DNA of 64,000 nt from DAITQM01 sp039794245 (GTDB lineage Bacteria; Pseudomonadota; Gammaproteobacteria; Xanthomonadales; Wenzhouxiangellaceae), in the NCBI GenBank assembly GCA_039794245.1, contig JBDIVS010000006.1, positions 1-64,000 of the forward strand, in the 5' to 3' direction. The translations under genes were made by a program, and so were the position numbers. This document shows, in pieces, positions 23,974 through 32,538 of the stretch. How positions within the stretch are numbered: position 1 is the first letter of the stretch; each line of letters opens with the position of its first letter. The notes under the pieces are model-generated. The model saw nothing but the letters and a program-made list of their open reading frames with translations, ran no database searches and had not been told where the DNA came from.

Positions 23974-24780
23974 TCAATCATATTGCTCATCCGGGCCCGG
24001 AAAATCGCCGCTGCGCACCGCCGCCGCAAAGGCGGCGAGGCCCTGCGCGATGCTGCCGCCGCCGGCGGCCATGAAATCGCGGACGAAACGCGGCGGCCGG
24101 GGATTGAGCCCTAGCGCGTCGTGCAGCACCAGCACCTGGCCGTCAACACCGGCCCCGGCCCCGATGCCGATCACCGGGATCGCCAGTTGCCGGGTCAGCT
24201 CAGCCGCCAGCGCCGCCGGCACGCATTCGAGGATCAGAAGCTGCGCCCCTGCCTGCTCCAGGGCCAGCGCTTCGCGGCCGATCAGCGCCGCGGCATCGGC
24301 ACCGCGGCCCTGGACGCGATAACCGCCGAGGCGGTGCACCCATTGCGGGGTCAGTCCGAGGTGGCCACAGACTGCGGCGCCATAGGCGGCCAGGTGCGCG
24401 ACACGATCGACCACCGCGCCTGCGCCTTCGAGCTTGACCATCGCCGCGCCGCCGGCGCCGATCAAGGTACGCGCCGCGGCGGCGGCACTGGCGTCGTCGT
24501 GGTAGCTCATGAATGGCATATCGGCGATCAGCAACGCCCGCCGCAGGCCGCGGCGGGCGGCGCGCGTGTGATAGGCCATCTCCTCGACGGTGACCGGCAG
24601 CGTCGATTCGCGCCCCTGGATCACCTGGCCGAGCGAATCGCCGACCAGCACGCAATCGGCTCCGGCCCGTTCGGCGGCGGCGGCAAACGTCGCATCGTAG
24701 GCGGTCAGCATGACAATTTTTTCGCCGCGCTGCTTGCACGCTTTGAGGTGCTCGACGGTGATGGGTTTATCGTGGCTCAT
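23974..24780 (-). CDS. panB: 3-methyl-2-oxobutanoate hydroxymethyltransferase
   Basis: Transfers a hydroxymethyl group from methylene-tetrahydrofolate to alpha-ketoisovalerate, the first committed step to pantothenate. Motifs are MLTAYDATFA, VLVGDSLGQVIQG, DMPFMSYH, MVKLEGAG and the late IPVIGIGAGAGVDGQVLVLHD. The 268-residue length is typical. It lies 9 bases after folK and before panC, so a folate-pantothenate cluster is transcribed leftward. Confidence 0.97.
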   Translation of the reverse strand: MSHDKPITVEHLKACKQRGEKIVMLTAYDATFAAAAERAGADCVLVGDSLGQVIQGRESTLPVTVEEMAYHTRAARRGLRRALLIADMPFMSYHDDASAAAAARTLIGAGGAAMVKLEGAGAVVDRVAHLAAYGAAVCGHLGLTPQWVHRLGGYRVQGRGADAAALIGREALALEQAGAQLLILECVPAALAAELTRQLAIPVIGIGAGAGVDGQVLVLHDALGLNPRPPRFVRDFMAAGGGSIAQGLAAFAAAVRSGDFPGPDEQYD

Positions 24781-24789
24781 GGCCAGGGT

Positions 24790-25323
24790 TCATACCTGCT
24801 GCGGAATGTCAATGATAAACGCTGCGGGATGCAGGCCGCGGCGGTCGGCGGCGGCGAGCAGTGCGGCAACCGGGCCGCAGCCGGGCAATACGAGGTCCGG
24901 CGCCAGGTCAGCGAGCGGCGCCAGGGCGAAAGCCCGTGCCGCCAGTTGCGGGTGCGGCACGTGCAGCCGGGGATGGCGTATGCAGCGCCCGCCGTAAGCC
25001 AGGATATCGATATCGAGGGTTCTCGGCCCCCAGCGCGTCCCGGCGCGGACCCGGCCGGCGCGGCGCTCGATGGCCAGCAGGCGATCGAGCAGTGGCAGTG
25101 GCGCCAGGCCGGTCACGATCTCGACCGCCAGATTGAGAAACGGCGGCTGCTCGGCCAGGCCCCACGGCGGCGTGTGCCACGGGCGCGAGACGGCAACGAC
25201 ACAAGTCCAGGGCAAGGCGACCAATTCGGCGAGGGCGAAACGCAGGTGATCTGCCACATCGCCCAGATTGCCGCCGAGGCCGAGGTAACAGGTGACAGGC
25301 CAAGGAGGGCTCGTCCCGGACAT
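24790..25323 (-). CDS. folK: 2-amino-4-hydroxy-6-hydroxymethyldihydropteridine pyrophosphokinase
   Basis: Pyrophosphorylates the pterin precursor in folate synthesis. The 177-residue protein shows YLGLGGNLGDVADHL, SRPWHTPPWG, PFLNLAVEIVT and the signature RWGPRTLDIDILAYGG with the Mg-binding aspartates. HPRLHVPHPQLAARAFALAPL closes the core. It starts 24 bases after the pcnB stop, the conserved pcnB-folK-panB order. Confidence 0.96.
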   Translation of the reverse strand: MSGTSPPWPVTCYLGLGGNLGDVADHLRFALAELVALPWTCVVAVSRPWHTPPWGLAEQPPFLNLAVEIVTGLAPLPLLDRLLAIERRAGRVRAGTRWGPRTLDIDILAYGGRCIRHPRLHVPHPQLAARAFALAPLADLAPDLVLPGCGPVAALLAAADRRGLHPAAFIIDIPQQV

Positions 25324-25347
25324 GCCTCACCGGCCATTCAAGCCGGA

Positions 25348-26754
25348 TCATTCTCCGGCCGGTTGGATTCCGCCGCCGCGCCGCCGCCGGCCGCCGCGCC
25401 GCCGCACCCGCCGTGGGGGTGAGCCGCCCTCCCGCCGCGACGCACCGGCCAGGCTCTCGGCCGCCGCCTCGCCGGGCGCCAGACCGGCCATCTTTTCCTG
25501 CACTTCCAGCGGCGCTTCCTGGATCTTGGTCCACCACTCGGCAACCGGTTGCAGATCGGGGTCGGTCAGGACGCGGAGCAACAAAAAATCGTAGGCGGCG
25601 CGGAACCGCCGCTCGGCGATGAAACGCAACACGCGCCGGCCGCGCATACGGCGGAACCGGGGCTGCATCAGCCAGATGTCGCGGGAGATCATCGTGTAAC
25701 GGCGCGGCACCGCAACCCGCTGCACCTGTTCGGCCAGCACCGCCTCCATCGCTTCATACACCGCATCCATGCCCTGCAATCCTTCGCTGTTCAACTGATC
25801 GATCTGCCGCTGCAGCGGCTGCCAGAGCAGGGCGGCGAAAAGAAAGCCCGGCGTGACCGGCTTGCCGGTGCGTACCCGGTGATCGGTGTTGGCAAAAGCG
25901 GTTTCGAGGATGGGATTGGCGCGCCAGTGCCCGTCTTCGCACCGCACCTCGATCAGCGGAAACAACTGCTGAAACAGACCGTATTCGGCCATCAGTTCGA
26001 AGGCCCGCTGCCCGTAGCCGCTCAAAAATACCTTGCACACCTCCTCGAACAGGCGGGCCGGGGCGACATCGGCGATCAGCGGCGCCAGCTGGGCGAGCGG
26101 CGCGCGGCCAGCGGCATCGAGTTCGAGGCCGCGGGCCGCGACAAAGCGGATGGCACGGATCATCCGCACCGGGTCTTCACGGTAACGGGTCTTTGGGTCA
26201 CCGATCAATCTCAGCCGGCGCGCCTGCACATCGGCGAAGCCGCCGACGTGATCACGGATGGTCTCGTCGAGCGGATCGTACATCAGTGCGTTGACCGTAA
26301 AATCGCGGCGCCAGGCGTCCTCGGCTTCGGTTCCGAAGACGTTGTCGCGCACGATGCGGCCGTTCTCGACGTGGCGGTCGCCGAGGTCGCGCTCCACCCC
26401 GCTGTCATCGCCCTGGATTTCGCTATCGCCATCGGCGGCCGGCGCCGCGGCGGCACGGAAGGTGGCCACTTCGATGAATTCGCGGCCGAAATAGACATGG
26501 GCGATGCGAAAGCGGCGGCCGACCAGCCGGCAGCGGCGGAACAGGCGGACGATGTCGTCGGGGTGAGCGTCGGTGGCGATATCGAAGTCCTTGGGTTGAT
26601 GACCCAGCAACAGGTCGCGCACCCCACCGCCGACCAGGTAAGCGGCAAAGCCGGCCTGCCTGAGACGCTGGATCACTTCGATGGCACGGGGGCAGATGCG
26701 CCCCGGATCGAGCCGGTGGACATCGCGGGGGATGATGAGGAGTTTGTCGTGCAA
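25348..26754 (-). CDS. pcnB: poly(A) polymerase I
   Basis: PcnB adds 3' poly(A) tails to RNAs, promoting their decay. The nucleotidyltransferase core has YLVGGGVRDLLLG and KDFDIATDAHPDDI, with the catalytic Asp pair, and RRDFTVNALMYDP. RYREDPVRMIRAIRF and the RNA-binding domain follow. The C-terminus is highly basic (RREGGSPPRRVRRRGGRRRR). The best available start is TTG at 26754; family members usually begin somewhat earlier, and the frame is open upstream without ATG, so the N-terminus is uncertain. Length is 468. Confidence 0.94.
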   Translation of the reverse strand: MHDKLLIIPRDVHRLDPGRICPRAIEVIQRLRQAGFAAYLVGGGVRDLLLGHQPKDFDIATDAHPDDIVRLFRRCRLVGRRFRIAHVYFGREFIEVATFRAAAAPAADGDSEIQGDDSGVERDLGDRHVENGRIVRDNVFGTEAEDAWRRDFTVNALMYDPLDETIRDHVGGFADVQARRLRLIGDPKTRYREDPVRMIRAIRFVAARGLELDAAGRAPLAQLAPLIADVAPARLFEEVCKVFLSGYGQRAFELMAEYGLFQQLFPLIEVRCEDGHWRANPILETAFANTDHRVRTGKPVTPGFLFAALLWQPLQRQIDQLNSEGLQGMDAVYEAMEAVLAEQVQRVAVPRRYTMISRDIWLMQPRFRRMRGRRVLRFIAERRFRAAYDFLLLRVLTDPDLQPVAEWWTKIQEAPLEVQEKMAGLAPGEAAAESLAGASRREGGSPPRRVRRRGGRRRRGGGIQPAGE

Positions 26755-26927
26755 GATGAACCGTACTGTGGCGCCGCCGGGCGCAGGCTGCCTGGTCAGC
26801 AGGCGGCGGCGGGGATTGTCGTTGTTGCGTCTCTCAAGCGGCCTCCACCGGCCCGGTGATCGAAATCTGCGGCAGTCAGGGCCGGAACTTGGCTGCGGGA
26901 ATAGAAAATTGTATCATGTCTCGCCCC

Positions 26928-27003
26928 GCTCCCTTCGTCTAGTGGCCCAGGACGTCGCCCTCTCAAGGCGAAAACACGAGTTCGAGTCTCGTAGGGAGCG
27001 CCA
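26928..27003 (+). tRNA. tRNA-Glu(CUC)
   Basis: 76 bases fold as a tRNA: acceptor GCTCCCT/AGGGAGC, anticodon stem TCGCC/GGCGA with loop CTCTCAA (anticodon CTC), T-arm GAGTTCGAGTCTC, discriminator G and an encoded CCA at 27001-27003. It is the CUC isoacceptor rather than the commoner UUC one. Confidence 0.93.
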
Positions 27004-27036
27004 GTTTCGGTCGTGATCTGCAACCCCGACTCGCCC

Positions 27037-27360
27037 ATGACCTTTGTCGTTACCGAAAACTGCATCAAGTGCAAGTACACCGATTGTGTCGAAGTCTGCC
27101 CGGTGGATTGTTTTCACGAAGGGCCGAACTTTCTGGTCATCGACCCCGAAGAGTGCATCGACTGCACGCTGTGCGAGCCTGAATGCCCGGCGAAAGCGAT
27201 TTTCCCGGAAGACGACGTGCCCGACGGCCAGCAGGCGTTTTTGCCGCTCAACGCCGAACTCAGCCGGCTGTGGCCGGTGATCACCCGCCGCAAGGACCCA
27301 CCGCCCGACGCCACCGAGTGGGACGGCAAACCGGACAAGCTGAAATATCTCGAGCGCTAG
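27037..27360 (+). CDS. fdxA: seven-iron ferredoxin (3Fe-4S/4Fe-4S), FdxA type
   Basis: A low-potential electron carrier of the Azotobacter FdI class. The 107-residue protein begins MTFVVTENCIKCKYTDCVEV. Its cysteines are C9, C12 (offset by one residue class), C17, C21, then the second cluster CIDCTLC.EPEC, the usual FdxA layout. The C-terminal tail DATEWDGKPDKLKYLER is typical. The ATG at 27037 matches the family. It is monocistronic, 34 bases behind tRNA-Glu. Confidence 0.95.
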   Translation: MTFVVTENCIKCKYTDCVEVCPVDCFHEGPNFLVIDPEECIDCTLCEPECPAKAIFPEDDVPDGQQAFLPLNAELSRLWPVITRRKDPPPDATEWDGKPDKLKYLER

Positions 27361-27500
27361 GCTGCGCGGTTCGTTGTTCGTTCCGCGTTGGTCGTCCCCG
27401 GTCATTCCCGTGCCTGGGAAGCGGCCCTGTCTTCATCATTCCCGCCTGCCTGTGCGTGTACGCCCACAGACAGGCGTAAGCGCAGGCAATGCACGAAGGG

Positions 27501-27651
27501 CGGTTTACTCGGACTGTCCTGTCCTCGCCCTGTCCCAACGGGCCGGCCCTGCGGCCGTTCAAATTGCGTTCCCGACGCATTTGTCGGGCAATCGGACAAG
27601 CTGTACTCACCCGCTTGACCGAGAATTCCGGGAATTGATGCAACAGTTGGG
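27501..27651. mobile_element. MITE-like element, partial copy E
   Basis: Reverse orientation relative to A and C. It keeps the GC-rich half (CTGTCCCAACGGGCCGGCC, CACCCGCTTGACCGAGAATT) and the intact end GATGCAACAGTTGGG followed by TTAAC, but lacks the AT-rich half. It fills the gap after fdxA together with the repeat that follows. Confidence 0.75.
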
Positions 27652-27790
27652 TTAACTTTGGGCTTCACCGTTTCCGAAATGACGGAAATGGGGGTAGCGG
27701 CGCGTCCGGAATGACAAGAGGGGAGCGCGCATCCGGAAGGGCAAAAACAGGGTGGGTACGGCCGTGTCCGGAATGAAGTGACCTGGCTGG
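27652..27790. repeat. dispersed repeat shared with 38484-38600
   Basis: TTAACTTTGGGCTTCACCGT followed by TTCCGAAATGACGGAAATGG and GCGTCCGGAATGAC recurs almost unchanged at 38484, each time directly after a MITE-like right end. ATGACGG and CCGGAATGAC motifs link it to the units at 1-430. No gene is seen here. Confidence 0.7.
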
Positions 27791-27821
27791 ACAAAAAACT
27801 CCAGGCCAGCGCCCTTTCACG

Positions 27822-28469
27822 CTATCCGAGGCGCTTCTGGATCACACCGGTGATATGGTCGGCGGCCTCGGCGTCGGCCGGCCGGCCGTCGCCGCGATAA
27901 AGATAGACCCGGGTATTGCCGGGTGTTTTGTCGTCGGGGCGCAGTTCGACCTGGTATTCGCCGGAAAAATCGACCATGTCGCTGCCGCGCCAGAAAAAGA
28001 TCGTATCCCAAAAACCGCCTTCATCCGCGGGCGGCGGCTGGGTGTAAAAGAAGCTGTAGCGGTGACTGTCCGGGGCGGTATCGGTCAACCGCATCGCACC
28101 GCGGTTCAACGTGAAGCCGAGGCGGCGCCAGACGCTTGAGATCTCGTCCTCGACCAGCAGGTAAAGCGCGCCGGCGCCGTAACGCACCTGGGTATTGCTG
28201 ATCGCCGCTTCTTCGCTGCTCAGCACCACCGGCGGCCTGGCTTCAGCCCGACCGGCCAGTTCGGCCGCCGGCGTGCCGGGGATGGCCAGCGCCAAACGCT
28301 GGTCGGGCGTGTCGAGATCCTCGGGGACGACCAGCGGCGGCAGTTCCTCGCTTTCGATATACAGTTTTTTGCCCGAACCGCAGGCCGCAAGAACCAGGGC
28401 GCTGAGCATCAGGACCGGAAGTGCCAGGACGGCAGAGCGCGGCGCGTATCCAAGCCTGATATATTTCAT
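27822..28469 (-). CDS. bamC: outer membrane assembly lipoprotein BamC
   Basis: BamC is an accessory lipoprotein of the Bam complex that inserts beta-barrel outer-membrane proteins. From the ATG at 28469 the 215-residue product has a lipoprotein signal ending LSALVLAACGSGKK. A helix-grip-like domain follows: LYLLVEDEISSVWRRLGFTL, RYSFFYTQPPPADEGGFW and NTRVYLYRGDG. Only one helix-grip domain is evident, so it is shorter than E. coli BamC (344). The assignment rests on fold-like features and on the conserved position directly after dapA. Confidence 0.8.
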   Translation of the reverse strand: MKYIRLGYAPRSAVLALPVLMLSALVLAACGSGKKLYIESEELPPLVVPEDLDTPDQRLALAIPGTPAAELAGRAEARPPVVLSSEEAAISNTQVRYGAGALYLLVEDEISSVWRRLGFTLNRGAMRLTDTAPDSHRYSFFYTQPPPADEGGFWDTIFFWRGSDMVDFSGEYQVELRPDDKTPGNTRVYLYRGDGRPADAEAADHITGVIQKRLG

Positions 28470-28473
28470 TTTT

Positions 28474-29412
28474 CTAAACACCCTTGTGCACATCGACTGC
28501 CCCGGACTCCGGGTCTATTGGATCCGCCGCTAACCAGTCGAGCGCGGCAAACAAGCGCTCGGCGCTCGCCGCGGCGGGAGCGGCGAGCGGGACCAGCGGC
28601 AGGCGCAGTGCCGGCCCGATCCGGCCCATCCGGTTAAGGCACCATTTGATCCCGGCCGGATTGCCGCCGAGCATCGCCAATTCGTGCAGCGCTTGCAGTT
28701 GCTGGTCGAGTTCCACCGCCCGGCCGCGATTCCCTGCCTTGGCCGCCCGTGCCCACTCGGCGCAACGGCGCGGCGCGGCATTAGCGATCACCGAGATCAC
28801 GCCGTCGGCGCCGGCCATCATACTCTCGGCGGCGCTCGCATCGTCGCCACTCAGGACGGCGAACGACGGGCGACGCTCCTTGAGGGCCAGCAACGCGGCG
28901 AGGCGCCCCGGCTGGGTGTTGGCTTCCTTGATGCCGGCGAGGTTGGGCAGGTCGAACAGGCTCTCGACGGTCTTCGGCTGCAGATCCACGCCACTTCGAC
29001 CCGGCACATTGTATAGCACGAGCGGCAGGTCGCAGGCCGCAGCCAGCGCCCGGTAATGCGCCGCCAGCCCGGCCTGCGACGGGCGGTTGTAATACGGCGT
29101 GACGGCGAGGATCGCATCGGCGCCCTTGGCCTTGGCGCGCCGCGCCAGGTCGGTCGCTTTGGCGGTTGAGGGCGACCCGGCGCCGGCGATAAGGGGGATG
29201 CGGCCTTTGACTTCCGCTACCGCAACCGCCAGCAAATGCTCATATTCCGCGGTTTCCAGCGTCGCCGATTCACCGGTCGTGCCAGCGACCACGATGCCGT
29301 CCGTCCCGGCTTCCAGGTGCCAGCCGACGAGTCGCCGCCAGGCGGCGAGGTCGAGCTCGCCGGCCGCCGAAAACGGCGTGACGAGCGCCACGATACTGCC
29401 GGTCAATTGCAT
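28474..29412 (-). CDS. dapA: 4-hydroxy-tetrahydrodipicolinate synthase
   Basis: Condenses pyruvate with aspartate semialdehyde, the entry to lysine and diaminopimelate. Class I aldolase motifs are VALVTPFSAAGELD, GIVVAGTTGESATL, VTPYYNRPSQAGLAAHYRAL and LYNVPGRSGVDL, with the Schiff-base Lys in NLAGIKEAN. The 312-residue protein is slightly long at the C-terminus. Its stop is 4 bases before the bamC start, the conserved dapA-bamC operon. Confidence 0.96.
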   Translation of the reverse strand: MQLTGSIVALVTPFSAAGELDLAAWRRLVGWHLEAGTDGIVVAGTTGESATLETAEYEHLLAVAVAEVKGRIPLIAGAGSPSTAKATDLARRAKAKGADAILAVTPYYNRPSQAGLAAHYRALAAACDLPLVLYNVPGRSGVDLQPKTVESLFDLPNLAGIKEANTQPGRLAALLALKERRPSFAVLSGDDASAAESMMAGADGVISVIANAAPRRCAEWARAAKAGNRGRAVELDQQLQALHELAMLGGNPAGIKWCLNRMGRIGPALRLPLVPLAAPAAASAERLFAALDWLAADPIDPESGAVDVHKGV

Positions 29413-29448
29413 CGCGAACCGCCCCGGGAGGTTGACATATTGCCGGGC

Positions 29449-29477
29449 ATACTACTTGCCACGGACATGCGGGGCAA
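29449..29477 (-). promoter_or_regulatory. candidate sigma70 promoter for dapA-bamC
   Basis: On the minus strand TTGCCC (29472-29477), a 17-base spacer and TAGTAT (29449-29454) lie 37 bases before the dapA ATG. Two mismatches are visible in each hexamer set, so the site is plausible but unproven. Confidence 0.4.
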
Positions 29478-29531
29478 GTATGCTGCACGCAAGAACCGCC
29501 CGCAACATGTTATCGCCTCCGTTCGTCCACT

Positions 29532-29990
29532 GTGCAGCTCAATCGACCCGCTCCCGCCTTCGACCTGCCGGCCACCGGCGGCCGGCGTATCCGCCACCGC
29601 GACCTCGCCGGGCACCCGGCGGTGCTGTATTTCTATCCGCGTGACGACACGCCGGGCTGCACCCGCGAGGCCCTGGATTTCCGCGCGCGCTATCCGGATT
29701 TTCAGCGCCTGGGGGCGGTTGTGCTCGGCATCTCGCGCGATTCGCCGGCCCGCCACGAAAAGTTCAGGCAAAAATACGATTTGCCCTTCGACCTCATCAG
29801 CGACGAGGACGAGGCCGCCTGCCGCGCCTTCGACGTGATCCGCGACAAAACGATGTACGGCCGTAAGGTCCGCGGCATCGAGCGTAGCACCTTCCTGCTC
29901 GACGCCCGAGGCCTGATCCGCCGTGTCTGGCGCAAGGTCAAGGTCGAAGGCCACGCTGCAGAGGTGTTGGCCGCCCTTACCGAGTTGTGA
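29532..29990 (+). CDS. bcp: thioredoxin-dependent thiol peroxidase (Bcp/PrxQ)
   Basis: Reduces hydroperoxides with electrons from thioredoxin. The 152-residue protein (GTG start) has VLYFYPRDDTPGCTREALDF with the peroxidatic Cys. The position five residues later, where many Bcp proteins carry the resolving Cys, is Leu/Asp here. SDEDEAACRAFDV contains another Cys. The ERSTFLLDARGLIRRVWRKV end is typical. It is divergent from dapA, about 120 bases away, and is followed by the PhoH-type gene. Confidence 0.93.
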   Translation: MQLNRPAPAFDLPATGGRRIRHRDLAGHPAVLYFYPRDDTPGCTREALDFRARYPDFQRLGAVVLGISRDSPARHEKFRQKYDLPFDLISDEDEAACRAFDVIRDKTMYGRKVRGIERSTFLLDARGLIRRVWRKVKVEGHAAEVLAALTEL

Positions 29991-30051
29991 AGCCGTACTC
30001 ATTCATGACTCCACCCCGCCGCGCCCGGATGGGCCTTATCTGCAAAACACG

Positions 30052-31455
30052 ATGACCGAACAGCGCCTTTACGTCCTCGACACCAACGTGCTGATGCACG
30101 ATCCGACCGCCCTGTACCGTTTCGAGGAGCACGACGTCTATCTGCCGATGATCGTCCTCGAGGAGTTGGACCACGCCAAGATCGGCCTGACCGAAGTGGC
30201 CCGCAACACACGCCAGGTCAGCCGCTTCATCAACCAGATGATGCACGAGGACGCCTCGCTGGCAGACGGCCTCGAACTGACCCAGCCGGAAGGTCTCAGA
30301 CTCGGCAACGCCCGCGGCCGGCTGTATTTCCAGACCGAACCCCTCAAAGACGAGGATCCGCTGATCGCCAACGGCTCGTTCGCCGACAGCCAGTTGCTGC
30401 GCGCCGTGCGCGATGTGGCGCGGCGCCTGCCCGACCGCCGGGTCATCCTGGTCTCCAAGGACATCAACCTGCGCATCAAGGCGGCGATCTACGGCATCCC
30501 GGCCGAGGATTACCACAACGACCGGGCACTCGACGACCTCAGCCTCCTCTATCAGGGGCAGGTGCACGCCCTCACCGACTTCTGGGAGCGCTACCCGCAG
30601 ATCGAATCGTGGAGCGCCGGCGGCCGCACCTGGTACCGCTGCCCTCGCCGGCCCGGCGACGAGTGGTATCCCAACCAATGCCTGGCGATCCAGGGCGCCG
30701 GCGGGGAAACCGGCGACGGCAGCGTCGAGGCGCTGGTCAAGATCGTCGATGAAACCACTTTCGCCTTCGTCATCGCCGAGGACTACCGGACCACGGCGCA
30801 CGCTGTGTGGGGCATCCAGGCACGCAACCGCGAACAGAACTTCGCCTTCAACCTGCTGCTCGACCCCGAAGTCGAGTTCGTCACCCTGATGGGTACGGCC
30901 GGCACCGGCAAAACGCTGTTGACCCTGGCCGCCGGCCTGGCCCAGACGCTCGACGACAAACGCTACCGCGAAATCATCATGACCCGCGCCGCAGTGCCGG
31001 TCGGCGAGGAAATCGGCTACCTGCCGGGCAGCGAGGAGGAAAAGATGACGCCGTGGATGGGGGCACTGACCGACAACCTCGAGGTGCTGACCAACCCCGA
31101 GGACGGCAGCGAGTGGGCGCGCGCCGTGACCAACGATCTTCTGACCAGCAAGATCAAGATCCGGGCGATGAATTTCATGCGCGGCCGGACTTTCCTGAAC
31201 CGCTACGTGATCATCGACGAGACCCAGAACCTGACACCCAAGCAGATGAAAACCCTGATCACCCGCGCCGGGCCGGGCACCAAGATCGTCTGCCTCGGCA
31301 ATGTCGAGCAGATCGATACGCCCTATCTCACCGAGACCACCTCGGGGTTGACCTTCACCGTCGATCGTTTCAAAACCTGGCAGCACAGCGGCCATATCAC
31401 GCTGCGCCGCGGCGAGCGCTCGCGCCTCGCCGATTTTGCCTCGCAAAATCTTTAA
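30052..31455 (+). CDS. PIN domain-PhoH family ATPase (PhoH2-like)
   Basis: Residues 1 to about 150 form a PIN nuclease domain (YVLDTNVLMHDPTALYRFEE, IVLEELDHAK, DSQLLRAV, VILVSKDINLRIKA). The remainder is a PhoH P-loop ATPase with Walker A GTAGTGKT at 281-288. It is followed by RYREIIMTRAAVPVGEEIGYLPGS and NRYVIIDETQNLTPKQMK (Walker B). PhoH2-type proteins are reported as RNA helicase-nucleases. The ATG at 30052 begins a conserved N-terminus (MTEQRLYVLD); the longer open frame is rejected. Length is 467. Confidence 0.92.
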   Translation: MTEQRLYVLDTNVLMHDPTALYRFEEHDVYLPMIVLEELDHAKIGLTEVARNTRQVSRFINQMMHEDASLADGLELTQPEGLRLGNARGRLYFQTEPLKDEDPLIANGSFADSQLLRAVRDVARRLPDRRVILVSKDINLRIKAAIYGIPAEDYHNDRALDDLSLLYQGQVHALTDFWERYPQIESWSAGGRTWYRCPRRPGDEWYPNQCLAIQGAGGETGDGSVEALVKIVDETTFAFVIAEDYRTTAHAVWGIQARNREQNFAFNLLLDPEVEFVTLMGTAGTGKTLLTLAAGLAQTLDDKRYREIIMTRAAVPVGEEIGYLPGSEEEKMTPWMGALTDNLEVLTNPEDGSEWARAVTNDLLTSKIKIRAMNFMRGRTFLNRYVIIDETQNLTPKQMKTLITRAGPGTKIVCLGNVEQIDTPYLTETTSGLTFTVDRFKTWQHSGHITLRRGERSRLADFASQNL

Positions 31456-31467
31456 TCTATCTGTCTA

Positions 31468-32538
31468 ATGACGGCATCTCCGATTTCGTCGCCCGGACAC
31501 CAAGCCCGCGAGGCGGCGCTCGCCGCCTGGCTGCGCCGTGCGCCGCGGCTGAAGAGTGGAAACTGGCGCCTGGCCGCGGCGTCGGCCGACGCCAGTTTCC
31601 GGCGTTACCTGCGCCTGCACCACCCGGGCGGCACGCTGATCGTCATGGACGCACCGCCCGACCGCGAAGCGCTCGGCCCCTGGCTCGAGATTCGCGCCCG
31701 CCTCGCTGCCGCCGGTGTCAAGGTGCCCGAAGTCCACGCCGTCGATGAAACGCAGGGATTTGTGCTGCTCGAGGATTTCGGCTCGCTGACATTGCACGCT
31801 GCGCTGCACGCCGGCGGCGACCGGGAGGCGCTCTATGCCGCGGCGTTCGATACGCTGTTCAAAATACAACAGGCAACGGCAACTGCCGGGCTCGATCCCT
31901 ATGACGAAACCCGGCTGCGTGACGAGCTGGAGCTGTTCCCGGTCTGGTTCCTCGCCCGCCACCTCGGCCTCGAGCCCGACTGCGATACCTGGGATTTGAT
32001 CGAAACGGCCTTCCGCCTGCTGCTCAACGCGGCGCTCGGCCAGCGCAAGTCGTTCGTGCATCGCGATTACCACAGCCGCAACCTGATGGTGCTCGAGATG
32101 GTAACCGGCGCGCCGCGCCTCGGCGTCATCGATTTCCAAGATGCGGTGTACGGGCCGGTGACCTACGATCTGGTCTCACTGCTCAAGGATTGTTATGTGT
32201 CGCACGACAACGACTGGCGGCGGCACGCGCGGGCGCGGCACTGGCAACGGCTGAAAGCCGCCGGTCTGGTCACTTGTAGTGTCGATGATTTCGCCCGCAG
32301 TCACGAGCTGATGGGCGTGCAGCGCCATCTCAAGGTGCTCGGCATCTTCTGCCGGCTGTGCTACCGCGACGGCAAAACCGATTACCTCCAATACCTGCCG
32401 CACGTGCTCGACATGACGCAGGAAGCGGCGGCCGGCGAACCGGCCCTGGCCGGATTCGCGCACTGGCTCGAAAACCTCTGCCGCGGCCGGGATCTGACCC
32501 GGCAGAGCCCCGGCGGCAGCGCGGAGATCGGCCGGTGA
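31468..32538 (+). CDS. amgK: N-acetylmuramate/N-acetylglucosamine 1-kinase (AmgK)
   Basis: AmgK phosphorylates MurNAc or GlcNAc at C1 in the peptidoglycan recycling route that bypasses de novo MurA. The 356-residue aminoglycoside-phosphotransferase-fold protein has SADASFRRYLRLHHPGGTLI, GFVLLEDFGSLTL, the catalytic loop FVHRDYHSRNLMVLE and the Mg motif LGVIDFQDAVYGPVTYDLVS. It overlaps murU by 4 bases (GTGA), and the pair is diagnostic. Confidence 0.94.
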   Translation: MTASPISSPGHQAREAALAAWLRRAPRLKSGNWRLAAASADASFRRYLRLHHPGGTLIVMDAPPDREALGPWLEIRARLAAAGVKVPEVHAVDETQGFVLLEDFGSLTLHAALHAGGDREALYAAAFDTLFKIQQATATAGLDPYDETRLRDELELFPVWFLARHLGLEPDCDTWDLIETAFRLLLNAALGQRKSFVHRDYHSRNLMVLEMVTGAPRLGVIDFQDAVYGPVTYDLVSLLKDCYVSHDNDWRRHARARHWQRLKAAGLVTCSVDDFARSHELMGVQRHLKVLGIFCRLCYRDGKTDYLQYLPHVLDMTQEAAAGEPALAGFAHWLENLCRGRDLTRQSPGGSAEIGR

